Below, one piece after another: positions 25,436 through 37,500 of a DNA stretch of 64,000 bases. The notes under the pieces are model-generated. The model was not told where the DNA came from. It did not search any database and saw nothing but the letters and a program-made list of their open reading frames with translations. Every line of letters begins with the position of its first letter. The stretch's first letter is position 1. Source of the stretch: Paralichthys olivaceus (Eukaryota; Chordata; Actinopteri; Pleuronectiformes; Paralichthyidae); contig NC_091094.1 of assembly GCF_024713975.1 (NCBI RefSeq), positions 21,724,501 to 21,788,500 of the forward strand, in the 5' to 3' direction. The translations under genes and the position numbers were made by a program.

Positions 25436-28400
25436 ATGTACAGAGCTGTTAGAAGGAGCGAGAAAACCTCTAACTACATTTATAATAAGGTATGTCTGTT
25501 GTTTACACAATGAAAGGAACCAACTTTTCAGAGGCTAGTTGTTTGTTTCATGGGGTTAAATCAGTGATTTTGTGAAAGCTATTGCTAATAGCAATAGTTT
25601 TCAAAAAATCAATAGCTATTACACCTTAACCCTTTGATACACAAGCTATCCAAATCCCTTCTAATGCATAACATGGCTGGGTGTTTCTTTGCTATATTTT
25701 TTGTAGATTATTCTTCCGTCTTCATTTAGGAGTAGTCTCATTTGATGATTAGAAGGTGAGTCCTTTGATGATGTAGAGTAATGAAGCAAAGGAGTAAAGG
25801 AGCATTCTGCCTTGGAATCCAGCTCTCCTACATGAAGAAGCCTCCTTTGATGATATACAGGACTTTGATGTCTTTCATGTAGTCTTGGACATCCAATATG
25901 AATCTACTATGTTCTAGATTCCAAGACACACCCACAACTCAAGCTGATCCTGTGGAAAAAGTTATAGGTTCTCAGCATTAAACATATCAGAATTGCCACC
26001 TCATTTTCCATGTCCTGATCTTCATACATCTTTACGAACATGTCAACCGTAAGTCTGAAATGATTGTGACCAGCCATACTAACACTCTTACTCATACTAA
26101 ATGCATATCAGTCAGTCTTTTAAGGATAGACTGTTTTTTTCTAGTTTAATTTTGTTGATCTACCTATGGTTAGCTAACCAGAAAAGAAGCTAGCTAGCTA
26201 ACAGCTAGTTAGTATTGTACATATTTCTCTTTCTCACTAGTAATGGATTGTAAAATAAGACTTACATGCATCAGATGTGCAAAAGCAGCTGTGTGAAATG
26301 AATGGCAGGTGTTCCATGGTGAAAACATACTGTATGTGTGTGAAAGTAATATAGAAATACAAAATTCATGTTTGTTTGTATTTGGAATACTTGAAATACT
26401 AAATGATAAAATTAATTCACTGCAAAGATATAGAGAATAAAAACTGAGCCGGGTCATTTTTGACCCATTATTGTGTATCAAAGGGTTAAGCTAGTGAAGC
26501 TAGCGGGTACACTTACTGTCTTGTCATCAAAGCTGTACGTGTTGGATGTGTTGTAATTAACAGGTTTCATGCCAAAAAGTGATTGTCAGCCAGTAAGTGA
26601 CTGCACAGCCTAGTATTACCCAGTTTATGTTACTTTATCAAACAGTCACAACTTACACACTCAACTATATGTCCCTGATGTCTTTTTGAAATTATAACCT
26701 AATAATCACATTTGTGGTGGCCAAAGAAGACTTGACTATAAGCAATACTATTGTTATATGTGATGTAAAATTGTTTTTCTGTTTATCAAGTGTTTGTCAC
26801 CTGTGCATTAATAGGGGTTTAAAACCACAACCTTCACTCAGAATGAAAAATCTGTCTTTTAACTAATATGAAACATACAACTCATAAAAGTCACTGCACT
26901 TCCATTACACTGAAAGTAAATCAGTTCCTGGTGGACAATCACTTTTTGCCATGACACCTATCCTAATTCATAAAATATACATTAGGTGTTTCGTGTTGAC
27001 CAGAAAAGAACATGACTGACTGTTATCATATACATTTTACATGTGGTTTTACTTGTTAAATGGATATTAGATCCAGGCATCTTTTTTACACAAATATTAT
27101 TCTGTTAGAATATACAGGACCAGTCTTTGCCGGGTTTGGGGATACCTGAGGCACATCCCCCCAGAGAACCTTTAGAATCCAAGCCCTCAACTACAAGTCA
27201 AAGCTGTAAACTTCCTCCAATCGGGAAATGTTCTCTGAATGTACAGAGGGCCTACTACTCAGAGGACATCTCTTCACTCAAGTTCCAGGTTAAAAGAAAA
27301 ACATTTTATTAAAACACTATTATTATACTTATTATTATTAAGTCCGTGCAAATGACTAAGCTTCTGCTATGCTCTGATCTAAAGTAAGAGTAACTGTTTA
27401 TTGATTAGTTTCCCACAGTGGGACCTGAAGTTAGGCAAAGGTCACAGGGTGAATCCAAACTTCAGTTAAGTGAAAGCATCACACAAAAAGGTGAGAAAAT
27501 GCATTATATGACTTTTTACATGCATGCAGGCATTTTAAGTAATTATTTCTGATATGCCAACTTGTACATTGTAAAGAGGAAAACATTTTGTCCTTTCTGA
27601 CTGCTTTTTGTAGTGTCAACCTTCAAGACTTCACCTGAACACTGCAAGCATGTTAAAAAGTATTCCCTTGGACCTGCCCAAAACCTATCACAGAATTCTT
27701 ACTTTCGACGGGGGGGGGGTACACCGAAGGTGCAGATTCCCTACGAGACCATTCCTGGCCAGATACCTCGGAAGTTAGCTATAGAGAGGTTTGTGGTTTT
27801 TGTGTGTTTGCACCATATATGATAAAAGATGACATTAAATTTGTGAAGCTCGTAGCTTGTTGCATATTCTGCCTGCTGCAGATCCAGAATCACTGGTAAC
27901 ACAAAAGTTAGTTTGACAATAAACCTTTCGCACATAGTGGGTGGTAGAGGGGTCCATGAATGATGTTAACTGCCTGTTGTTGTGACTTATTTATTCTGTT
28001 TTAAATTGTTTTCTTGTAGATGCCGAAGGGAATACCTGAGCTTAGACTTTGAACAGCTCCTCAACGAAAGAGGAATAGACTCTAATGTTATAATGCTAGG
28101 ACATCCAAGCAGTGATAGTCAGCATTTGACCACAACAGGCAGCCCTTCGTCACCCTATCCCCCACTGGAGGTGAGTCTGTTACTGCTACAATCTTGTCTG
28201 TAGCATCTTGCTGTTCGATTTCATTACATCTTGTGTGTTTAGGCTCAGCACCATGACTCAGTTCTCTTACATGCATTTTTCCCATAGATATTTGACAATG
28301 AGGACTATGACTGCCGGACTCCAGAGGACTGGCTTGCTCTGGACAGTGATGAAGGATCAACTGATCAAAAACCTTTACCTGCGAAAGCACTGCTGCCTGC

Positions 28401-31400
28401 AGATAACAAGACTCCTTCTGGTAAAATATTGTACTGGGTAAACATAGTAAACATAAAGATAATTTTCATATCTTTGATGGATGTTCTCTGTCTTTTGAAG
28501 AGGATACCGAGAACTCCTGTCTGGAATACAGCTGGCATTTAGTGGGGGTTCTCAACTACAGTAAAGAGAAATGTCTGTATTTGGTTCAGAAGGTCCATCA
28601 AAACAACAAACTGACAGATGACCACAAGAAGAACAAATCTCCTGGTTTGTTGCTTTGTCTTTTCATTATAATATAACAGTATGACATCATTATTTCCTTG
28701 ACATAATTTTCTCTGTGTCATGTTATTCTCTATGTCTGCCTGTCTCCTTACCCTCTGTTGCATAGGGATGAACAGTTTGCTACCAGGCACTAAGCACTGG
28801 GTACCCAGGATCAGACTGCTATTCTTTGCTGAGGACCCACGTCTCTTTATAGAACGGCTTCAGTTTGCGCTGCGCAGCAGAGAAAACACAGAGGCTCTGC
28901 TCTTCTACCACTCGTCTGTGGACTGTATGCCCACCCGGAAAGGAACTCCATCCCTTGATACCCACAGTCTCCAGCGTATAAAAGAACATGCCCTTTCAAC
29001 CCCTGGGCTCAGGCCGAAGATGTGAGTATTGTCAACATCATATTACTCATGTAAATTTTCCCTTGTTCAGAATGGTGTGTTTTAATAATTGAGCTCACAT
29101 AATTGAAAACATAAACTAACAAGTGAAAGCTGAATAAAGTGATTATTATTTTTGCAGTGTGGAACAATGTACAGGAAACCTGGAGAATGAGGTCAAGCGG
29201 AAATATGACCATGTTATGAACTGTATGATCTTTGACAAAGTTGTGATGAGCCACCCAGAGGAGTTTTCACACATCACTCTGCCAAAAAAAGACCCTGAGC
29301 ATGTACCTAAAAAAGGTGAGTCATTTGTATATATGAGTTTGAGTCCCTTGAGACAGATTAAATAAATGTGTCAGCACCAAGCATCTAAATACTCGATTTT
29401 TTTACTTACAGGTTGCATGTCAGTTCCTCAGTTTGACTATAAGAAGAACCGAGCTTCATTTGTCTTCAATACGCTGCTGACGAGGCCAGAAGTGATCTCT
29501 TTACTTTCTGCATTATGGTTTGAGTGCAACAAAGTAGCAAACATGAGGCTGTTCAATGTCACCTCGATCAAACCGCTGCTACTGGACGACTTTGAAGTTC
29601 TCCAGTCTCAAACGCATACTCAGGTATTGTAGCAGCAAAGTAGGTTTTCCTCTGCCAGTGCTAGATTACGAATGATTGATAAAAGAATGACTTCATTGCT
29701 AAAAATGGTCATCAGGACAATTGTTGCTTAATCATGCATCTTACTGCAGATTAACAGTTTACTTTCATTCTACTGACATACATGTTCAAATCCCATTAAT
29801 ATACTGTTTAATTTAACAGTAGTTACATTGTTTGGCTGATGTTACCTTGGAACAACTAGATAAATTAATCAATAATATGAGACACCTGACTCCCTTGAAT
29901 TAAGACACACCTCATCATTTTGTCCCTCTTCAGATAAGCTTGTATCTTAAGGAGTCATGGACCTTAACACTGAGCAACAGCATCCGTTCCAACTTGGAGA
30001 ACATCGGCCCCAGTGCGTACAACATAAATGAGTCTCTCTGGGAGATGTACAAATTGTCCAAGCTGTACAAACTGATGATGGTGGTGCACTTCAACCAGCA
30101 TGACTCCCTGCGCTACCTCGTGCTGAATTCGCTGCTCAGCCTGAATCACTTTCTGTTGGACGCCTGCCAAAGTGTCCTGACATGTCCTCAGGACCTGGTC
30201 TGGGGGAGCGACCTTATCACCAGCCCCTACAAGTAGGACAGCACTTTGTTCTCATACACATCTGCATTTTCTTATTGCCTTACTTGTGTCCTGATGTCAG
30301 TTATACATGATGCTCTCAGTACAGTTTTTATGTGTTTTAAAATGATTGTGACACAACCTATTATTTTGTTAAATATTCGGTATTTTGTTAATAATGTTAC
30401 TCCACTGTCCACATCTAGACCAAAAAAGAACCCACTGTTCCTGGTGGACTTGGTTCTGGACCAGACTGGAGTTCATTACAGCACACCACTAGAGAAATTT
30501 GAGACATCCCTTGTTAATCTGTTTGATAAGGGCATTCTGGCTACATACAATGTACCACAGCTTGATAAGGTAAAATTAAATCTGCACTCACCTCCAACAC
30601 ACAACATAAAGTTAAAAAATGAAAAGGATTTAACTGATCCTCTCTTGTCCATGCAAGTTTGTGATGCAGAAGTTGTTTATCGGTGGTGATCCGGTGCTCA
30701 TCTCTGTGAAATTGTGGGAACCAGAAGTAACTGATCTAAGAGAGAAGATCCGCAGTGCTCTGGTACAAGCAGCCATACCTCTCAGGGCTTACGCTGTTGA
30801 ATATGAGCAACATTTAGAGCTTCACAACCTGGACATAGAAACCTTCCTCAAGTAAGTTTGTTTTTAAAATTACAAATACAAGTTCTCGCAATTCACTGTC
30901 ACAAGTGTGAAAATTGGTTTTAAGATTTATAGTCCATGCAGGAGGCTTTTCTTGTTGAATACAATAAAATAAAATGTAGAATAAAAATAAAATAGCTTTC
31001 TTGCGAATAATTCCTAATTTCTCTTTTGTCTTGTGTGTTTTGGCTGCCAGTTGTCATATGAGTGCAGAACAGACATCCCAAGAAGTGAAGAAAGAGGTGG
31101 AACGACAACTCAAAGAAAAGGAGAGGATCGAACATTTCTTGCCATCCTTCATTGTGATTGGTCCATTTAACGTCCGTGTAGAGGCTGTACGTCAGGCTCT
31201 CTCTAACAAAAGGAAGGCTTTGGCCAATGCAATGCTGCAGCGCCTCGCTCTGAAGCTTCGTAAGAGGGTTGATGATGTAGGTCAACATAAGTATTGCTTT
31301 ATACATATGGTTTGGTAGTACTCAAACATTTTACTAAAGCAAAAGTAAGCCCTGCATTAACTCTACTTGAATAGAAGTAAATCCTTGCTTTTTAATATTA

Positions 31401-34400
31401 TGTTCAATGTATTTTTCTGTATTTTTATTTTTACAGAAAGGACAAGTACTAATAGTATTTCCCATTGCGATGGTCTACTACATTATTATTACTGAGTCTC
31501 TGGGGTGACCTCTCTCTGTAAGAAACATGTTGCTGCACCTGCCTGTGCTTCTAGCAGTTATCAGGCAGTGCACATTCATGTGTTTTAGGGGCGTAACTTT
31601 GACAAGAGTTCTGATGGGGGTGGGTGGGATGTATCATTGCTGTCTTTTCCAGGATTACCAACCCTAGCTTCAAGTATAGTAACAAAGTAAATGCATTTTG
31701 TTACTTTCCATCGCTGGTATCATGTATGCTTGTTCTGATCATCTTTACATAGGATCTACATCAACTTCCAACTGTATATTTTGTTGTGTAGAAAATTTCC
31801 TGCTTTTCAATTTGCATTGTGAATATTGTTATTTTGTGTTTGTAGGCATGTGAAGAGTGTAACGTTATGAGTAGGAAGTTGCTTGAGAAGCCAAATGATA
31901 TTGAGGAACTGAGCGAGAAGAGGGAGTGGATAAAACAAATCCCAGAGCAGCTCAAGAGCTACAAGGTACAGGACTGAAATGTTGAAGTTAATATTCCTCT
32001 CATTCATATCATTGTGAAGATTTTACCTTGTCAATAACTCTTGTGTAACTCTTATTTTTCTAATCTGCCCACAACAGGAACTTTTTGGCAAGATCCTGTC
32101 AGACTATCAACTGATGGAAGAATTCTATTACCCGCTGTCAAATGAGGATTCTAATCAAAAGTAATTATTACACTTATTTAAAATGCTGATATGAACATAT
32201 ATCATATCAGCTTATATATGTTATATATATTAATCATATATATATATATATAAGAACTCAAAGCCCATTAATCTTAATACTGTTAAGATTAATGGGCTTT
32301 GAGTGGTTAGAGTCCATAGATGGAACAGAGATTCAAAATTATAATTGTTATTTATCTATTAGGTGGGCAGCTATCAAAGGGCCTCAAAAGATAATTACCC
32401 AGATGGAAGCAGCTGCCGCCCATTATTTGGAGGATGAGGAGCGCTTCCGTAAGATCCAGCAAGTCAATCAGAACAGCTTTGAGGAACAAGTAGAGTCTCT
32501 ACAGGTCAGCTGACAACCTTTTTTTATTTTATTTATTAATAATAATATTCACTACAGTGTCAACTACGACCAGATTCCCACTGTAAGATAGAACTACTTC
32601 CATATGAGTCTGAGTTTCGGCACTATATAAGAAATGTTTCTGACCTCACAGGAGGATGACTTGTCAGCAGCTTTCTAGTGTGCTGCTGTTTTTCTTTAAC
32701 TTGTGCCATTAATCTCAAAAACATCATGTGCTTTAGACAGGATTTAGTTCTATATGTTTTCATCTCAGAAATTGTTTTGTTAATGTCATGTTATTTGGTT
32801 ATAAATCACTCCAACTGTGTTCGTAGATGCTGATTGCTGGGTTTGGGAGCCATGCAGACATTGATCATGCTCATCAGACTGCCAATGAGGTGAGGCGTAT
32901 CAGCAAGCAACTGAAGGGGTGCCAGGCTATGGCCCAAACCTACAACATCAGAGAACGTCTGTTTGGTATTCCTGTCACAAGCGTAAGTGAAAGAGAGTGC
33001 ATAGAGCCAGCTGGTTAAGACTAACATGTTCATTAATGTGTTGTTATAAATAAATATATAATATAAATAAATATATAATAAGTTAAATTAAATAAATCAA
33101 GTAAAAAGAGTTGGTCATTCCAACTGATTTGGTGCTTTGTCATGCTTTTTCTGACCATGAAAAATGTGTTTTATAGTATGATCATCTACAAAAGCTGGCT
33201 AAGGACCTTCAGCCTTTTAAAGACCTATGGACCACCACATCTGAATGGTTACACCGGCATGAGAATTGGATCAATAACCCATTGTCCTCCATCGACCCTG
33301 AGCAGCTTGAGCGCAATGTCACAGAAGCCCACAAGACCATGCACATATGTATTAAACAGTTCAAGGACATGCCTGGTAAGTGAATATGTGTCATCGTTTA
33401 AACCTGACAAAGTGGAGTGTGTTTGTTTGTTTGTGTGCTGCAGTTGACCTGTTCTCTTTGTTTTGTTTGATGCTAGGCTGCGAGCTGGTGGCGACTGTGA
33501 TCCAAGGCCAGATTGAGGACTTCCGTCATTACATCCCTCTGATTCAGGGCCTTAGGAACCCAGGGATGAAAAACCGCCACTGGGAGATGCTCTCTGAACG
33601 CATTCAGATTAACGTGAAGCCCAAAGCCAGCCTGACATTCACCCGCTGCTTGGAGCTTGGCCTGCAGAACCACGTGGCGGACATAACTCATGTGGCGGAA
33701 GTGGCTGGGAAAGAGTTCACCATTGAGCAGGTACCTTACAAGTGCAGTGTTTAGTTGTGTTTTGTACAGCAGTTTTGATTAATAGAGTGAAGGACAGGAT
33801 TTTGACTTATTTGTATCATCCACATGAACCAAAAGTTTAGATTACATTTTCATTCAGCATTAGAGAAAGGTGCTACTCCTACAAAATCATGAAAAATCCA
33901 TTATCTATACCGCTTGTCCTTATTCTATTTGAGGGTGGGAGTTTGGGGGGATCCATCCTGGACAAGTCCCCATCAAATCGCAGGGCCAACATACAGGAAC
34001 AAATAACCATTCACACTCACATTCACATCTACTGCAATTTAGAGTCTCCAATTACCCCAATCTGCATGTCTTTTGGAGGAAGCTGGAGAACCTCGAGAAA
34101 ACTCATGCGAACATGTGGAGAATGTGCAAATTTACACACACCACCGTGCTGCTCTAGTTCCATTCAACTCTACTTAAATGTATCTGCTGATGCACGGTGT
34201 CAATGTATAACTATGTTCAATATAACTGGTGACTGCTACCTTTTTTTTCTCACACCCAGGCCCTGCAGAAGATGGAACAAGAGTGGGCAGCAATACTTTT
34301 TGATGTGCTGTCGTACAAGGAGACAGGCACCTACATCCTGAAGAGCCCGGATGAGGTGTCCCAGTTGCTGGATGACCACATTGTCATGACGCAGAGCATG

Positions 34401-34479
34401 TCCTTCTCCCCCTTCAAGAAAATCTTTGAGGGCCGCATTAACTCCTGGGAGACCAAGCTCAGATTGACTCAAGTACAGT

Positions 34480-34525
<46 letters not shown>

Positions 34526-37500
34526 ACACACACACACACACACTCACACACTCACACACTCACACACTCACACACTCACACACTCACATACACATTCTCA
34601 CATTATCATGTTATCATGCAATGTCTTATGTTGTGATGCTGCCCTCTTCTGGTGCCTGCAGGATGTGCTGGAAGAGTGGCTGGCCTGCCAGCGATCCTGG
34701 CTCTACCTGGAGCCCATCTTCAGCTCTGATGATATCAACCAGCAGCTCCCAGTCGAAGGAAAACGATACCAGCAAATGGAGAAAATATGGAAATGCGTCA
34801 TGAAAAATGCCTTCAATAATCCAAAAGTCAGAGTCTCACATTGAAGAACCAAACTTTGAAAATATCTTTTTTTCTTCTCTTATCCTTCATGTGTATTTCT
34901 GCCTTTGCTTCCAGGTGATCGAGTTGTGTCCAGATGGTCAGCTACTGACCAAACTGAAGAAGTGTAACACACTTTTGGAACAAGTGCAGAAGGGTCTCAG
35001 TGACTACTTGGAGACAAAGCGAGGCGCCTTCCCCAGGTAAGCCACAGTGAAAGAGTCCTGAAAATACTTTGGGTGGTCAGTTTCTGATGGTGTTACTAAT
35101 AATAATTCCCTCTAAGTTTATTATTAAGTCCCTTTTGGATGTGACGTCATCCGGTCACCAACAGCAAGTTGCTAAAACAAACTCCCTTTTTGCTGCTATA
35201 AATGGGCAGAGCTATGTACCAAGAGAAAAGTAAACAAAACTCTTGAAAAACACATGTGCACACACTGAATGATACAGTGAATATTTGTTTGTAGGTTTTA
35301 CTTCCTGTCAGATGATGAGCTCCTGGAGATTCTTTCCCAGACCAAAGATCCTACTGCCGTTCAACCACACCTGCGCAAATGCTTTGAGAACATCGCAAAG
35401 GTTTGTTTTTCATCCTGGTTTCTTTGCGGTCACTCTTATAGAAAAACTGGAGACATAACATGCACACCTCATGAATGTGACACTTTTTGGTTTTCAGCTT
35501 GAATTCCAGTCAGATCTACAGATCACACACATGTTCTCTGGAGAAGGGGAGGAGGTGAAGCTGTTCCTGCCGGTATCACCGACTGGAAATGTGGAAAATT
35601 GGCTGAGGAATGTGGAGAAGTCTATGAAGGCCACGCTGAGGGATAACATTGAACAATCACTCAAAGTCTACTCTGAGGTCTGTGATCTACTTGATGTTTA
35701 TGATGTGTTTAATACTCTTGTATAGGTTGTTTAATTTCCAGTTGAATCATTTTTAAGGTGTCCAGCTTTTTAATATCTCTGTGTTCCCTTTTCTCACCCC
35801 TCAGCAACCTCGTGCGGAGTGGGTGTTATCATGGCCTGGTCAAGTGGTGATAGCTGGCTGTCAAGTCTTCTGGACTACAGAGGTGTCTGAGGCATTGGAG
35901 CAGGGAGACTTGGCCGACCGCCTTTTCCCCCAGCTACAAACACAGGTGTGGACTTGATACTAGACGTCAGATATTAAAACTAAATAACATTATACATAGA
36001 TTTGTAAAAGAGAAATTCTTCTTTTAATTTCTTACACTTGCACTCATCAAATTGAACATTTCATGATATATTTAAACTTGGCTTTTCAATGCAGCTGGGT
36101 GACCTGGTGCAGCTGGTGAGAGGAGGTCTCTCTAGGATGCAGCGAGCTGTGCTTTCAGCCCTCATCGTCATTGAGGTCCATGCAAAGGATGTTGTCGCTA
36201 ATCTTGTGGAGCAGAAGGTTTCAAGCATCAATGACTTTGAGTGGATCAGCCAGCTCAGGTGAAATGTTTGATTTAAATTTTTGCTCAAGTCCCTGTTATG
36301 TCTGTCATTGATCCTGACGTTGTTGAGTCCAGTCCATATTTCTCATTCTTTAATACTTTGTGTGCGGAAATGAGTGAAATACTTTTATCTTTTTAGGTAC
36401 TACTGGGCAAAAGACGACTTGTACATCCGGGCTGTGAATGCAGAGTTCTTGTATGGATATGAGTACCTCGGTAACTCTGGACGCCTGGTCATCACCCCTC
36501 TCACTGACAGGTTGACACCAAGCTGTTCTGTGTATCATCTCTACTTTTAACTGAATGCCACGAACTACTACTAAACACCCAGTTTTTTTGGCTCTTTCAG
36601 ATGCTACCTGACCCTGACCGGAGCTCTGCACCTGAAGTTTGGAGGAGCGCCCGCGGGTCCGGCAGGAACAGGAAAGACAGAAACCACCAAAGACCTGGGA
36701 AAGGCTCTTGCCATCCAGACAGTGGTTTTCAATTGCTCTGATCAGCTGGATTACATTGCTATGGGCAAGTTTCTCAAAGGATTGGCCAGGTAAGATGCAA
36801 TCAGTGTAATGTATTGTCAATTCCACTATTAAATGTCACAAACGTTGTCATCAATTGTAATCTTGTGGCTTTTCTTATCTGTCTCCTGTCCTGCAGCTCT
36901 GGTGCCTGGGCATGCTTTGATGAGTTTAATCGTATTGATGTGGAGGTGCTGTCTGTGGTGGCACAACAGATCACCACTATACAAAAGGCCCAACAGCAAA
37001 GGGTGAGAAGCTAACTCACTAGAAATACACACAATGATATCCTCCTATTTTACTGAGTGTTTCAAGTTGTGTGCATAATTATAGTGAATGTTTCTATTTA
37101 TTGTGTTGCTGTATTTTCTATTCTGCATATAAACATCTAAAAAAACATTCTGAAGCTGTTACAATGTTTAAAATTATATTGTAATGTTTTTCATTTTAAA
37201 AGAAGATACTAGTCATCAACATGGAAAAATGATAGGCCTATACATACACTGTGAAGAGACAGGAAGGTTTTCTTAATCAATCGTGCATGTTGTGTTTTCA
37301 GGTGGAGTACTTTGAGTTTGAGGGGTCAGAGATCCCACTGGTCCCTTCTTGTGCTGTATTCATCACTATGAATCCTGGATATGCTGGCCGCACAGAGCTG
37401 CCTGACAATCTCAAGGTTTGAAGTGATTATTGAATCTGAAATAACTGTATAACACCAAGGACAAGCAGATGGTGTTCAACTAAACGAGATGACATCTTTT

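Larger units (their letters stand above)
25436..31276 (+). other. dnah1: dnah1 exons 1-14: N-terminal tail
   Basis: Exons 25436-25489, 27118-27288, 27409-27490, 27614-27788, 28020-28170, 28288-28420, 28501-28644, 28766-29021, 29158-29315, 29412-29623, 29934-30232, 30419-30569, 30658-30851, 31051-31276; residues 1-802. The tail docks the heavy chain to its intermediate/light-chain partners and the doublet. Exon 1 is the ATG-led frame [18 protein letters not shown] followed by a GTATGT donor; it joins exon 2 in phase 0. Exon 3 must start at 27409 (acceptor TTGATTAG) to stay open; the stronger-looking CAG at 27416-27418 would give an early stop. From exon 4 on, blocks such as [19 protein letters not shown] and [20 protein letters not shown] match DNAH1 well. 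Confidence 0.75.
31846..36510 (+). other. dnah1: dnah1 exons 15-28: linker region
   Basis: Exons 31846-31965, 32078-32160, 32363-32504, 32827-32982, 33177-33375, 33477-33730, 34260-34472, 34662-34826, 34915-35036, 35295-35400, 35498-35677, 35805-35945, 36095-36258, 36397-36510; residues about 803-1522. This is the DHC N-terminal region 2 that forms the mechanical linker arching over the AAA ring. Recognisable blocks include [50 protein letters not shown] and [20 protein letters not shown] tract begins 8 bp beyond the exon 21 donor. Confidence 0.92.

Noticed and set aside
25907-26095. Minus-strand frame inside the piggyBac-like element as a transposase
   Set aside because: Only 62 codons, no piggyBac DDD-type sequence; the element is non-autonomous.
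34236-34844. Long frames rich in His/Thr or Cys/Val over the CA tract
   Set aside because: They are translations of the CA/GT microsatellite joined to real exon sequence, which runs past the exon 21 splice donor.
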